Shown: positions 16,358 to 25,630, counted from the stretch's first letter. The stretch: DNA of 64,000 nucleotides from Pseudomonas entomophila (GCF_029193575.1 NZ_JARGCS010000033.1:155942-219941); one strand, 5' to 3'. Notes: a model not told the origin generated them from the sequence alone. Made by a program: numbers and translations.

Positions 16358-18103
16358 TCAGGTGTGCAGGGGCCAATCCAGGGCCTGGCGCTGCTGGTGC
16401 CACAAGCGCGCGTACAGGCCGTTGAGCTCGAGCAGTTGCTGATGACGCCCGCGCTCGACGATGCGCCCGCGGTCCATGACCAGGATCTGGTCGGCGTCTT
16501 GAATGCTGTGCAGGTGGTGGGCGATGACCAGGACCGTGCGCTCACGCACCAAGGTGTCGAGGGCTTGCTGGATCGCGGCCGCCGACGAGGGGTCGACGCT
16601 GGAGGTCGCCTCGTCGAGCAGCAGGATCTGGCTGTCCTTGAGCAGCGCCCGGGCGATCGCCAGGCGCTGGCGTTCACCGCCGGACAACCAGCCGCCGCCT
16701 TCGCCGATGTCGCTGGCATAGCCCTGGGGCAGGGCACTGATGAACGCGTGGGCCTGGGCCTGGCGCGCGGCGTGGATCACCTCCTGCTCGGTGGCGCCGG
16801 GTTTGCCGATGCGCAGGTTGTCGAGCACGCTGCCGGAAAACAGGGTGACGTCCTGGAACACCATCGACACCTGCTCGCACAGGTACTGGCTGCCGATCTC
16901 GCGGACGTCCACGCCGCCGATGCGGATCGCGCCGCTGTCGACGTCCCAGAGCCGGGCGATGAGGTGGGCCAGGGTGGTCTTGCCCGCACCGCTGGGGCCG
17001 ACCAACGCGGTCAGGCTGCCGGCGGGCAAGGTGCAGGACACGCCGTTCAGGGTCGCCTCGCCGCGCTGGCCGTGGCGGAAGTGGACGTCGCGCACCTCGA
17101 CGTCGTGCCGCGTGGGCCGTTTCGCCGTTTCGGGCTCGCCCAGGGGCGATGTTTCCAGGAGGCGCTCGGTACGGCTCAAGGCCAAGTGGCCGAAGCGCAG
17201 CAGCAGGGTGGAAAAGCACAGCTCGGCGGCCACCCGGTACAGCGGCAGCGCCAGCACGCAGAACAGCAGCACGTCATGCAGCGCCAGTTGGCCATGGCCG
17301 AGCAGCAGCACGCCGGCCAGCACCATGAGCACGTAGCCGGCCTCGATCACCAGCCCGGCCAACGCCAGCCAGGGTGCAGGCTTGAGCTCGATGTCGACCA
17401 TCGCCCGGTGCTGGCGGTCGATCGCCTGCTCGAGGTGGCGCAGGGCCGTGCCAAAGCGCCCGAAGCCGCGAATCACCGCGAGGCCCTTGAGGTATTCCTG
17501 CAAGGCGACCTGGGCCTGGTTACTGCAGGCGAGCATGCGCTCGCCTTGCACCAGGCTCTTGCGGATCGCCACCGCCACCGCCAGGCCCGCCAGCGGCAGC
17601 ATCAGCAGCACCGTGGTCGCCAGCAGCGGTTCGACCCAGAACAGCAACGCCAGCAGGCACAGCAGGTGCGCCAACGATTGCGCGCAACTGCCGAGAAAGT
17701 GCGACCAGAGGTTTTCCACCAACTCCAGGTCGCTGGTCAGGCGCGCGCTGATTTCGCCGCTGTGGTGTTGGCCGAACCAGCCCAGGGGCAGGCTCTGCAA
17801 GTGGTCGATCAGGCGCAGCCGGGCGCTGGCCATCATGGCGTAGGCGCCGGTGAAGATCATCGGCATGCTCGCTGCGCCGGCGGCGATGCGCGCCAATAGG
17901 CACACGAGCATGGCCAGGGCCAGCCACAGCACCTGGCCAAGGCCCGATGTGCCGTCCAGCAGCCCGCGCAGCAGCAGATAGAGTGGCAGCGCGAACGCGG
18001 CGGCGAGCGCGCCTTCCAGCGCAGCCAGGCGCAGCCCCTGGGTCAGGCGCGGGTCGCGGTTGCCCGCCAGGCGCTCACCGGCATGGATCAGTGGCGCGAT
18101 CAT
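16358..18103 (-). CDS. ybtQ: ABC transporter, fused membrane and ATPase domains, YbtQ/Irp7 type
   Basis: Half-transporter of 581 residues with an N-terminal six-helix ABC membrane domain and a C-terminal ATPase: Walker A GPSGAGKTT, signature LSGGERQRL, Walker B ILLLDEATSS and the H-loop region VIAHHLHS. In Yersinia YbtP and YbtQ act together in the inner membrane in ferric-yersiniabactin use despite having an exporter fold. The start at 18103 shares ATGA with the stop of the preceding exporter gene. The open frame extends upstream inside that gene but has no better start. The stop lies 59 bases before the NRPS start. Pairing as a heterodimer with the upstream protein is inferred from adjacency. 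Confidence 0.88.
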   Translation of the reverse strand: MIAPLIHAGERLAGNRDPRLTQGLRLAALEGALAAAFALPLYLLLRGLLDGTSGLGQVLWLALAMLVCLLARIAAGAASMPMIFTGAYAMMASARLRLIDHLQSLPLGWFGQHHSGEISARLTSDLELVENLWSHFLGSCAQSLAHLLCLLALLFWVEPLLATTVLLMLPLAGLAVAVAIRKSLVQGERMLACSNQAQVALQEYLKGLAVIRGFGRFGTALRHLEQAIDRQHRAMVDIELKPAPWLALAGLVIEAGYVLMVLAGVLLLGHGQLALHDVLLFCVLALPLYRVAAELCFSTLLLRFGHLALSRTERLLETSPLGEPETAKRPTRHDVEVRDVHFRHGQRGEATLNGVSCTLPAGSLTALVGPSGAGKTTLAHLIARLWDVDSGAIRIGGVDVREIGSQYLCEQVSMVFQDVTLFSGSVLDNLRIGKPGATEQEVIHAARQAQAHAFISALPQGYASDIGEGGGWLSGGERQRLAIARALLKDSQILLLDEATSSVDPSSAAAIQQALDTLVRERTVLVIAHHLHSIQDADQILVMDRGRIVERGRHQQLLELNGLYARLWHQQRQALDWPLHT

Positions 18104-19881
18104 GCCGGCACACCGCGCTGGGCCAGGTGCCAGTGGCGGGTCTGGGTATGGTCGTGCCAGAGCGTGCGGTAGAGCGCGCAGTCCTGTAGCAACTGGGCAT
18201 GGCGCCCGCTGCCGACCACCTTGCCGCTGGCGAGCACGACGATGCGGTCGGCGTCCATCACGGTGTGCAGGCGGTGGGCGATCATCAGCACCGTGCGGCC
18301 CTGGCACAGGGTCGACAGCGCTTGCTGGATCAATGCCTCGCTCTCGCTGTCGGCGTAGGCGGTGGCTTCGTCGAGCAACAGCACGGGGGCATCCTTGAGC
18401 AAAGCGCGGGCGATCGACAGGCGCTGGCGCTCGCCACCGGACAACTGCGCGCCGTGCTCGCCGATGCGGGTGTCGTAGCCTTGCGGCAGGCGCTGGATGA
18501 AGTCGTGGGCGCAGGCGGCTCGGGCGGCGGCTTCGACGGCTTCACGCGTGGCGCCGGGATGGGCCATGAGCAGGTTGTCGAGCACGCTGGCGTCGAACAG
18601 GTGCACCTGCTGGAAGACCATGCCGACCCGCGCCAGCAGGGCATCCAGCGGCCAGTCGCGCAGGGCCACGCCGCCAAGGGTGAGCGTGCCGCTGTCGGCG
18701 TCGAACAGGCGGCAGGCCAATTGCACCACGGTGCTCTTGCCTGAGCCGCTGGGGCCGACCAGCGCGGTCAGTTGCCCGGCCTTGGCGCAGAAGCTCACGC
18801 CGTCCAGGGCCTGGCGTGAGCCGTAGGCATGACGCACCTCGTGCAGACACAGGTCCAGCGCGGCATTGGGGACTGGCGCGTGGGGGTTGTCTGCCAGGGC
18901 CGGGGTCGTCAGCACGCGGTTGATGCGGGCCAGCGCGGCATTGCGCTGGACCTGCTCGCCGAGCATGAAGGTCAGGCGCAGCAAGGGGTGCAGCACGGCC
19001 GGGGCCAGTAGCAGGAACAGCATCAAGGTGGCGAGTGGCACCTGCCCTTCGAGCCACAACCAGGCCCCCAGGGGCGCGACGACCACCAGGTTCGCGCCCA
19101 GCAGGCCGGCGAACACCACCCAGTACAGCGAGCTTTGCCGGGCGAAACCGGCGACCCAGCCAGCCGCGTCGTTGATATCGTGGCGCAGGGTGCCGAAGCG
19201 TTGGCTGGTCAAGTTGAAGCTCTTCACCATCGGCATGCAGCGCAGGTATTCGGCGAAGCTGTTGGCGATGCGCTGTTGCAGCGCGTGCCATTGCGCCATG
19301 CGGGCGCTGGAGCCCTTGATCATCAGCACCTGGGCCAGCACCGCGAGCGGCAGCGGCACGATGGCGGCCAAGGCCAGGCGCCAGTCCATGGCCACTAGCA
19401 CGCTCAGCGCCAGGGGCGGGGTGACCGCCGCGCTGATGGCATCCGGCAGCAGGTGCGCATAGAAGCCTTCCAGGGCGTGCACATCATCGTTGAGGGTTCG
19501 GCGCAAGGTGCTGCTGTCCTGCTGGCTGACAAACCCCATCGGCACACTGCCCAGGTGCCGCGCAAGGCTCAGCCGCAAGCGGCGCAGCAAGGTGAAGGCA
19601 GCCAGGTGCGCGCTGACGTGGCTGGCCCCCAGGGCGACGGCGCGCAGCAGCACCGCAGCCAGGGCGAGCGAGACCCAGAACAGCACATTCGAATCGCCTG
19701 GCAAGGCCAGCAGGTGCTCGGCAACCTTGTAGACGCACCACAGTGGCACCAGCGCCAACAGCGACGAAGCCACGGCACAGGCAATGGCGACAGTGAACAG
19801 CCCAGGGGCCAGGCCAAGCAGTCTCCAGGGCGTCAGCGGGCGGGTGGCCTTGGCTGCGACTGCTTCAGGTCGTTCGTTCAT
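18100..19881 (-). CDS. ybtP: ABC transporter, fused membrane and ATPase domains, YbtP/Irp6 type
   Basis: First gene of the minus-strand siderophore operon, 593 residues. It has a six-helix membrane domain (about 20-330) then an ATPase domain with Walker A GPSGSGKST, signature LSGGERQRL and Walker B VLLLDEATAY. It is the likely partner of the next gene, with which it overlaps by four bases. A Fur-box-like site lies about 120 bases upstream of its start, between it and the divergent methyltransferase gene, so iron repression of the whole operon is expected. Assignment to YbtP rather than YbtQ rests on gene order and is less certain than the family. Confidence 0.87.
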   Translation of the reverse strand: MNERPEAVAAKATRPLTPWRLLGLAPGLFTVAIACAVASSLLALVPLWCVYKVAEHLLALPGDSNVLFWVSLALAAVLLRAVALGASHVSAHLAAFTLLRRLRLSLARHLGSVPMGFVSQQDSSTLRRTLNDDVHALEGFYAHLLPDAISAAVTPPLALSVLVAMDWRLALAAIVPLPLAVLAQVLMIKGSSARMAQWHALQQRIANSFAEYLRCMPMVKSFNLTSQRFGTLRHDINDAAGWVAGFARQSSLYWVVFAGLLGANLVVVAPLGAWLWLEGQVPLATLMLFLLLAPAVLHPLLRLTFMLGEQVQRNAALARINRVLTTPALADNPHAPVPNAALDLCLHEVRHAYGSRQALDGVSFCAKAGQLTALVGPSGSGKSTVVQLACRLFDADSGTLTLGGVALRDWPLDALLARVGMVFQQVHLFDASVLDNLLMAHPGATREAVEAAARAACAHDFIQRLPQGYDTRIGEHGAQLSGGERQRLSIARALLKDAPVLLLDEATAYADSESEALIQQALSTLCQGRTVLMIAHRLHTVMDADRIVVLASGKVVGSGRHAQLLQDCALYRTLWHDHTQTRHWHLAQRGVPA

Positions 19882-20000
19882 CCACCGCTCCTGCGTCTGA
19901 CATGGCCTGCCTGGTCGGCTCGGCTTCGCTTTCGGGGCCGAGCATAAGGGGGCGGCCGCGCGCGGAGGATCACAAAAGGTTTACGGCGAGCATGATCGGG

Positions 20001-20022
20001 TTAATAATTACCATTCTCATTG
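20001..20022. promoter_or_regulatory. Fur-box-like site between exporter operon and methyltransferase gene
   Basis: An AT-rich stretch, on the minus strand AATGAGAATGGTAATTATTA, stands out in GC-rich DNA and resembles the Fur consensus (repeats of GATAAT). It sits in the 243-base divergent region between the ybtP-type gene and the methyltransferase/AraC pair, so one site could control both directions. This is consensus matching by eye. Confidence 0.7.
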
Positions 20023-20124
20023 ATGCCGAAGGTGATACGCGCGATAGAGTCGGTGCAATGGCTGGTAAAGCCCCGACCCTCGCCCTGGCCTGTAGGCAAA
20101 AGGGCCACGAATGGAGAGAGATGG

Positions 20125-20967
20125 ATGAATTCTGCCGTGCAACCCCAGCGCCTGGCGCCGAACCTCAGCGGCGTGCCCGAGACCATGCTGATGACGGTGT
20201 GGAACCGCGCCGCCTTCGTCCAAGGCGCCGATGCCTTGCTAGACGACCCGCTGTTGCTGGAGCTGGTGCGGCGTATCGACTACGACTTCCAGGGCCGTTT
20301 CGGTAAACCCTCGCCAACCCATGCGATCCGCTCACGCTATGCCGACGAGCGCCTGCGCAACTTCCTCGTCGAGCACCCCGGCGCCTCCGTGGTGGCCTTG
20401 GGCGAGGGCTTGGAAACCCAGCTTTGGCGCGTCGACGATGGCTTGGTGAACTGGTACTCGGTGGATTTGCCCGAGGCCATCGATACCCGCCGTGACTTGC
20501 TGCCGGCGCATCCGCGCAATGCCCTGCTGGCCTGTTCGGCGCTGGACCCAACCTGGGTCGAAGAAGTCGCGGCGCGGCGCAAGGGGCCGGTGTTCGTGAC
20601 CGCTGCGGGGCTGTTCATGTACTTCCAGCGCGAGGAGGTGCTGACACTGTTGCGCACCTTGGTGCGACGCCTTGGCGAGGGTGAACTGTTCTTCGACTGC
20701 ATCCCGCCGTGGTATTCGCGCAAGACCCTCAAGGGCCTGGCCATGACCGCCCGGTACCAGACCCCACCCATGCCGTTCGGCATCGCCCTGGGCGAACTGG
20801 ACAGCTTCGTCGCCCAGGTGCCGGGCCTTGAACTCGTGCAAGCCTTGACCTACGCCGAGCCGTGGCCGCGCTACATGCGCGCGCTGGCCTGGCTGTCGCG
20901 GATCAGGCCGTTGCGCCAGCGTGTGGCGCCGGGCCTGGTCCACTGTCGTTTCCACGCCCCTGACTGA
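20125..20967 (+). CDS. Leucine-carboxyl-methyltransferase-like SAM methyltransferase
   Basis: Protein of 280 residues of the LCMT/Ppm1 and TcmP-like class. Typical features are RSRYADERL near 68-76, a loose SAM loop (VVALGEGLETQLWR near 92-105), the acidic YSVDLPEAI stretch, and VTAAGLFMYF in the core. Members methylate free carboxylates or hydroxyls of small molecules or proteins. The ATG at 20125 is preceded by GGAGAGAG; the open frame begins earlier at 20020 but that part crosses the Fur-box region. It ends 11 bases before the AraC regulator and is divergent from the exporters. Standard yersiniabactin loci of enterobacteria have no such gene, so it may tailor or protect the siderophore. 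That role is inference from position alone. Confidence 0.78.
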   Translation: MNSAVQPQRLAPNLSGVPETMLMTVWNRAAFVQGADALLDDPLLLELVRRIDYDFQGRFGKPSPTHAIRSRYADERLRNFLVEHPGASVVALGEGLETQLWRVDDGLVNWYSVDLPEAIDTRRDLLPAHPRNALLACSALDPTWVEEVAARRKGPVFVTAAGLFMYFQREEVLTLLRTLVRRLGEGELFFDCIPPWYSRKTLKGLAMTARYQTPPMPFGIALGELDSFVAQVPGLELVQALTYAEPWPRYMRALAWLSRIRPLRQRVAPGLVHCRFHAPD

Positions 20968-20978
20968 CGAGACCCCTC

Positions 20979-21932
20979 ATGGCGATCGATAGCAGCCTGC
21001 GCCCCAGCGCCCCGACCCTGGAGCAACACAACACCCACATGCCGGCCATCGACTGGACCGACCTGCACGACGGCGTGCGCATCGGCCTGGTCGACGGGTT
21101 TCCGGGGCAGGATGTCTGCCGCCAGGTGAACGTCGACCGGCACTTGTCGCTGGCGATGATGATCAAGGGCAGCGGGCACTTTCTCATGGATGGGATGCCC
21201 CAGGTGTGCTCCTACGATTCGGGCTTCTGCTATCTGACCTGCGCGGCCGAACCCTTCACGTGCATGGACTTCTTCCCGGCCTATCACGACCTGAAGCTGG
21301 TGATCGTGCACTTCAGCCTCGAATGGCTGGCGGTGTTCACACCCTTGATGGAGGGGGTTGGGCAGGGCGAGTGCTGGTTCGTCCACCCACAGCGCCGGGC
21401 GGGAGTCCGGCGCCTGCCGATGAGCGGGCAGCAACTGGCGGTCGCCGAGCAATTGATGAGCGATGGCATTCCAGGCAACGCCATGCAGGCATTGAAAGTG
21501 CACACCCAGGCCATGGAGTTGCTGTGGGGCATCGCCCAACGCTTGTCGAGTGAAGACGACGCCGTGGCATTGGCGCCCGTCGAGGAGGGCAGCGGCTCGC
21601 CACGCATCAACCGCCGGGAGCGCCGCCGCCTGCTGGCCGCGCGGGCGTATATCCAGGAGCACTGCCTGGAGCCGCTGCAGGTCGCCGACATCAGCCAGAA
21701 AATCGGCATGGGGCATGGGGCGTTGAAGCGCCAGTTTCATGAGTTGTTCGGCACCAGCGTCTACAGCTACGTGCTCGATTGCCGGCTGGAGCATGCCGTG
21801 CGCTTGCTGCGCGAAAGCGACCTGCCGGTGAAGGACGTCGCCTGGCGCTGCGGCTTTGCCCACAGCAGCCACCTGTCACGGCTGTTTCGTCAGCGGCACG
21901 GCATGTCGCCGAAGATGTTTCGTGAGACGTGA
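20979..21932 (+). CDS. ybtA: AraC-family regulator, YbtA type
   Basis: 317-residue regulator with an N-terminal sensing domain (about 20-200) and a C-terminal AraC DNA-binding domain (about 215-315). The second helix-turn-helix is marked by DVAWRCGFAHSSHLSRLFRQ and the closing GMSPKMFR. In yersiniabactin systems YbtA binds the ferric siderophore and activates the receptor, exporter and biosynthesis genes. The position fits that: same strand and 11 bases after the methyltransferase, facing the receptor gene and divergent from the exporters. The start is the first ATG after a weak GACGAG leader. YbtA identity is from context; another AraC regulator nearby (24139-25074) could share or divide the job. 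Confidence 0.82.
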   Translation: MAIDSSLRPSAPTLEQHNTHMPAIDWTDLHDGVRIGLVDGFPGQDVCRQVNVDRHLSLAMMIKGSGHFLMDGMPQVCSYDSGFCYLTCAAEPFTCMDFFPAYHDLKLVIVHFSLEWLAVFTPLMEGVGQGECWFVHPQRRAGVRRLPMSGQQLAVAEQLMSDGIPGNAMQALKVHTQAMELLWGIAQRLSSEDDAVALAPVEEGSGSPRINRRERRRLLAARAYIQEHCLEPLQVADISQKIGMGHGALKRQFHELFGTSVYSYVLDCRLEHAVRLLRESDLPVKDVAWRCGFAHSSHLSRLFRQRHGMSPKMFRET

Positions 21933-21956
21933 GCAGGGCCTGCGCGATGAAGCGAT

Positions 21957-21977
21957 TGGGGCCGCGGCGCGGCCCCA
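21957..21977. terminator. Bidirectional hairpin between AraC and TonB receptor genes
   Basis: A perfect 8-base-pair GC-rich stem (TGGGGCCG/CGGCCCCA) with a five-base loop lies in the 53-base gap between two convergent genes. It has no clear T-run, so it is a likely but not classical terminator. Confidence 0.65.
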
Positions 21978-21985
21978 TTCAACCC

Positions 21986-23989
21986 TTAGAAAGTGAAGCG
22001 TGTGCTCAAGCCCAGCTCACGGCCGCTCCCGGGCTGGCTGAATTGCGCGCCCTGCGAGACGTAGGAGTAGGTGCGGTAGTCCTTGTCGCCAAGGTTGTTG
22101 CCATACAGCGCCAGCTCGATGTCCGGCGTCGGCAGCCAGGCCAGGCGGGCGTCGATCAGGCTGTAGCCGCCCTGGGACACTTGGTTGTCGACATCGAAGT
22201 AGTGCTTGCCGGTGTAGCTCAGCCCCACGCTTGGGCGTATTTCACCCAGCAGGCCGTCGAAGAAGAAGCTGTGCTCGGCCCCTACGCGCAAGGTGCGTTG
22301 CGGGGTGTAGGTCAGGTGGTTGCCCTGGCGCTCGGAGTCGAGCATGCGGTTGCGGTTGACGGTGCCGGCCAGGTGCACCTGCGTAGCGTCCCCGATTCGC
22401 CAGTCCAGCGACGCTTCGGCGCCCTCGCTGCGTGCCTTGCCGATGTTGTCCAGCGACTGGGTGCCGGTGCCGGCCGCGCCGATGAACTGCTGCACGTCGT
22501 CGATATCGATGCGGTACAGCGCGGCGTTGAGCCAGAGGCGTTTGTCCAGCAGGCTCGATTTCACACCCACTTCGGTGCTGAGCGACTTCTCCGGCGCGTA
22601 GGCCACGGCACCCGGCACGATTGCGCCGATGCGGTTGTAGCCACCGGCCTTGAAGCCCTTGGTGACCGAAGCGTACAGGCGGGTATCGTCCGTGGCCTGG
22701 AAGCCCAGGGCGATCTTCGGCGTGGTGCTGGTGAAGGTGTCGTGGTCGTCGAAGACGAACCCTGGAGTGAATGCCGCGTCTTCCTGCACGTAGCGGGTCT
22801 CGGCCTTTTCCTGGCTCTGACGCAGGCCCAGGGTCAGGTCCCAGCGCGGCGCAAGGTGCCAGGTGAACTCACCGAAGGCCGCTTTCTCGGTGCTCTCGAT
22901 ACGGCTGTCGGCCGCGCCGAACACGCCGGCCAGCGGCGCGCTGGCGACCGGGGCGCGCTGCGAGTGGCTGCGGCTGCGCTGCCAGTAGAGGCCGGCGATC
23001 ATGTCCCAGGCGCGGTCCGCGCCCTGGGTCGCCAGGTGCAACTCCTGGCTGACGGTGCGCTGCGTCTCCGGCCAGAGGAAGCCCAGGTCGCCGAACAGGC
23101 GCTCATGACGGTAGTTCTGCAGGGCGGTGATGGAGGTCAGCTTGAGCGAGTCGTTCAGGCTCCAGTCGACGGTCGCGCTGCTGGTTTCGACGCGGCGCAC
23201 GTAGACCGACTCCATGAAGGGCACGCTCGCGCGGCGTTTTTCGTAGGTGGCGTCGGCCAGGTACTGCTCGTTGTAGGAGGTCAGCCGGTCGCGTGCGTAG
23301 GCCAGCTTGAGGCTCAGGTCCTGGTTGGGGGTGAAGGTCAGGGCCAGGTTGCCGCCACCGTTGTCGCTGTCGCCATGGTGCTGGCTGCGGGTCAGTTGGC
23401 CATCGGTGTCGTCGTGGTAGGCGCTGGCCTGCAGGTACAGATGGTCTTCGATCAGCGGTGTCGCGCCAGTGGCTGCGACCTGCTGGTGCAGGTTGCTGAA
23501 GCGGCTTTGCAAGGTGGCGGTGGGCTGGTTGTCCGGGCGCTTGGTGATGATGTTCAGCGCCCCGGCCTGGGCGTTGCGGCCGTACAGCGTGCCTTGCGGG
23601 CCCTTGAGCAGTTCGATGTGCTCGATGTTGAGCAATTGCTGGTTGAAGGTGCCCAGGTACTGCGGCACCCCATCGACGTAGATGCCGACCGGCGCGTTGT
23701 ACGGGTCGGAGGACGAGACGCCGCGCAAGCTCAAGCTGGGAAACACGCCCGCGCCGGTATTGCGCACCAGCAGTTCGGGGAACACTCGCTCCAGCTCCCC
23801 GGTATAGGTGACGTTGGCGCGGTCCAGGTCGGCGGCGCTGGCCACCGACAGGGCCAGGTCGGTCTGGTCCTGGGCCTGGACGCGCTTGGTCGCGGTGACC
23901 TCCATCGAGGGCAGGGTCACGGGCTCGGCGGCCAGGGCGTGACAGGGCAGGGCGAGGGCGATGGACAGGCTGAGCAAAGAGCGTTGCAT
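21986..23989 (-). CDS. fyuA: TonB-dependent outer-membrane receptor, FyuA type
   Basis: 667 residues, close to FyuA (673). An N-terminal signal peptide ends near LPCHALAAEP. A TonB-box-like start and plug domain follow, with SLRGVSSSDPYNAP, YVDGVPQYLG and ELLKGPQGTLYGRNAQAG, which strongly recall the FyuA plug. The rest is a beta barrel ending in the aromatic strand GLSTRFTF typical of outer-membrane proteins. It would import the ferric siderophore made by the adjacent genes. It is convergent with the YbtA-type gene and divergent from the second AraC gene, with a Fur-box-like site about 100 bases upstream. FyuA is also a bacteriocin receptor in Yersinia; nothing here tests that. Confidence 0.88.
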   Translation of the reverse strand: MQRSLLSLSIALALPCHALAAEPVTLPSMEVTATKRVQAQDQTDLALSVASAADLDRANVTYTGELERVFPELLVRNTGAGVFPSLSLRGVSSSDPYNAPVGIYVDGVPQYLGTFNQQLLNIEHIELLKGPQGTLYGRNAQAGALNIITKRPDNQPTATLQSRFSNLHQQVAATGATPLIEDHLYLQASAYHDDTDGQLTRSQHHGDSDNGGGNLALTFTPNQDLSLKLAYARDRLTSYNEQYLADATYEKRRASVPFMESVYVRRVETSSATVDWSLNDSLKLTSITALQNYRHERLFGDLGFLWPETQRTVSQELHLATQGADRAWDMIAGLYWQRSRSHSQRAPVASAPLAGVFGAADSRIESTEKAAFGEFTWHLAPRWDLTLGLRQSQEKAETRYVQEDAAFTPGFVFDDHDTFTSTTPKIALGFQATDDTRLYASVTKGFKAGGYNRIGAIVPGAVAYAPEKSLSTEVGVKSSLLDKRLWLNAALYRIDIDDVQQFIGAAGTGTQSLDNIGKARSEGAEASLDWRIGDATQVHLAGTVNRNRMLDSERQGNHLTYTPQRTLRVGAEHSFFFDGLLGEIRPSVGLSYTGKHYFDVDNQVSQGGYSLIDARLAWLPTPDIELALYGNNLGDKDYRTYSYVSQGAQFSQPGSGRELGLSTRFTF

Positions 23990-24091
23990 GGGGCAAGGGC
24001 CTATGTCGGAGGGTATGGGCCCTATCTTCGGGAGATGGCCAATTAAGCGCGCGTGCGATCGGCACGGGAAGCGCGCGATCAGTACTTTTGT

Positions 24092-24116
24092 TGATAAGAT
24101 TTATCATTCGCATTCG
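24092..24116. promoter_or_regulatory. Fur-box-like site between receptor and second AraC gene
   Basis: The AT-rich run TGATAAGATTTATCATTCG with a following CATTCG resembles the Fur consensus GATAATGATAATCATTATC. It lies between the divergent starts of the TonB receptor and the second AraC regulator and could repress both. Match is by eye. Confidence 0.72.
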
Positions 24117-24138
24117 ATTCATGACAGAGACGGTTGCC

Positions 24139-25074
24139 ATGGCGCTCAATCACTACCACTCGCAGCTGGACCTGCCCACGGTGCTGACCGAAGGGCAGGG
24201 TGATGAACTGGACATCCGCCTGATCGACTGGCAGGTCGATCAGGACAGCCACCTCGACGCCTCGTGCGAAGCGTCGCTGACCGTGTCCTACCACCACTCA
24301 TGCGCCGGCTGGCGCCGCTTTGCCGATACCCCGGCGCTGAGCTGGCGTGAAGACCATTGCAGCCTGTTCCATTCGACGCGGGCGGTCGAAGGGGTCGGGT
24401 TCGTGCCGGCAGGCACCTGCTGGCGTGGCGTGAACATCAGTTTCGCCGCCGAGCGCTTGGGCATGCTGGAATTGGCTACCCAGTTGTTCGACCTGTCGGG
24501 AGGATGGGAAAAGAGCGCCTCCTCAGACCAGGCGGCACGTGTGGCGCAATTTCCCGCGCCGCAGGTGGTACGGCGGATCGGCCAGGAAATGCTGGGATGT
24601 CGCTTGCAGGGCGTGGCCCGCGACCTCTTGCTGCGCGGCAAGGCCTATGAACTGCTGGGCCAGCTCACTGCGCATATCCAGAAGCTTGCGCTGTACAGCG
24701 GCGCCTCGCTGGGCGGCCGCGACCTGGTGCGCCTGGAGCGGGCGCGCCAACTGCTCGAAACGCGCCCGGAGCACGATTGGACCATCGAATCACTGGCCCA
24801 GTGCGTGGAACTCAACACGCGCAAGCTCAAGGAAGGTTTCCGCCAGTTGCATGACAGCGGCGTGTACGGCTACTTGCAGCGTGTGCGCATCGAGCGCGCC
24901 GCGGGCCTGCTGGGCGGGCGCTGCTCGGTCAACGAGGTGGCAGCCGCGGTCGGCTATGCCAGTGCCAGCCACTTCGCCAAGGTGTTTCGGCGTTACCACG
25001 GGGTCAACCCGCAGCAGTACCACGCGCAGCTCACGGAGCAGAGCGAGGCGGCGCCGAGGGCGCTCAGCGGATGA
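24139..25074 (+). CDS. AraC-family regulator, PchR-like
   Basis: Regulator of 311 residues with a poorly conserved N-terminal half and a C-terminal AraC domain (about 215-300). RLERARQLLETRPEHDWTIE, then TRKLKEGFRQLH and VAAAVGYASASHFAKVFRR, resemble siderophore-responsive PchR-type regulators. It is divergent from the FyuA-type receptor with a Fur-box-like site between. The start is uncertain: a TTG at 24088 and an ATG at 24121 are in frame, but the first overlaps the Fur site. The ATG at 24139 has GAGACGG upstream. Two AraC regulators in one siderophore locus is unusual. It could instead respond to a different siderophore. The 3' end overlaps the convergent GNAT gene by 11 bases. Confidence 0.78.
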   Translation: MALNHYHSQLDLPTVLTEGQGDELDIRLIDWQVDQDSHLDASCEASLTVSYHHSCAGWRRFADTPALSWREDHCSLFHSTRAVEGVGFVPAGTCWRGVNISFAAERLGMLELATQLFDLSGGWEKSASSDQAARVAQFPAPQVVRRIGQEMLGCRLQGVARDLLLRGKAYELLGQLTAHIQKLALYSGASLGGRDLVRLERARQLLETRPEHDWTIESLAQCVELNTRKLKEGFRQLHDSGVYGYLQRVRIERAAGLLGGRCSVNEVAAAVGYASASHFAKVFRRYHGVNPQQYHAQLTEQSEAAPRALSG

Positions 25075-25564
25075 GCAGGCGCATGGCGCAGCGGTCGTTC
25101 AAGCCTTGCGCCTGCTCCTGACGCAGCAGTTCCGATAGCCGTGTATCCCTTTCGCTGACGTTCTCGAACCCGTAGCGTTCGTAAAAGGGCGCATTCCACG
25201 GCACCTGCGCGAAGGTGGTGAGGGTCAGTTGGCGAAGGCCGCGCTGGCGTGCGCAACGCAGCGCTTCGTCCAGCAGCGCGCGGCCGATGCCCTGGCCCTG
25301 GGCGCCCTGGCGCACCGACAGTTCGTGGATGTGCAGCGCGCTGCCGGCCGGCGCGGCGCAGAGAAACCCCAGGGGCCGCTCGTCATCGTCGACGGCGACC
25401 CAACTGCCAGCGTGATCGAGAAATGCCAGGTGCGCGGTTTCGTCGAGCACCTCGCCGTCGGCCAGCCAGGCCAGTTCCGGGCGCTGCAGGAACGCCTGGG
25501 CGGCGGAGCGCTCCACGGCGGGTAGCAAGGGGATGTCGATGGACAGGGTAGGGCGGATGCGCAT
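25064..25564 (-). CDS. GNAT-family N-acetyltransferase
   Basis: 166-residue protein with a GNAT fold. The acetyl-CoA loop is visible as RQGAQGQGIGRALLDEAL (about 85-102), preceded by the strand ALHIHELSV and followed by a PFYERYGFENV motif near 133-143, as in RimI-like acetyltransferases. The substrate cannot be read from sequence. The ATG at 25564 starts the conserved part; the open frame continues far upstream on the minus strand only as antisense to the carbonic-anhydrase gene. It is single and convergent with the AraC gene, and probably not part of either neighbouring system. Confidence 0.85.
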   Translation of the reverse strand: MRIRPTLSIDIPLLPAVERSAAQAFLQRPELAWLADGEVLDETAHLAFLDHAGSWVAVDDDERPLGFLCAAPAGSALHIHELSVRQGAQGQGIGRALLDEALRCARQRGLRQLTLTTFAQVPWNAPFYERYGFENVSERDTRLSELLRQEQAQGLNDRCAMRLLIR

Positions 25565-25630
25565 TCGGGATCTTCTCGTTACGGGCCTGCTGCAAAGGCC
25601 ATCGCGTACAGCGATCGGAAACGATGCAGC

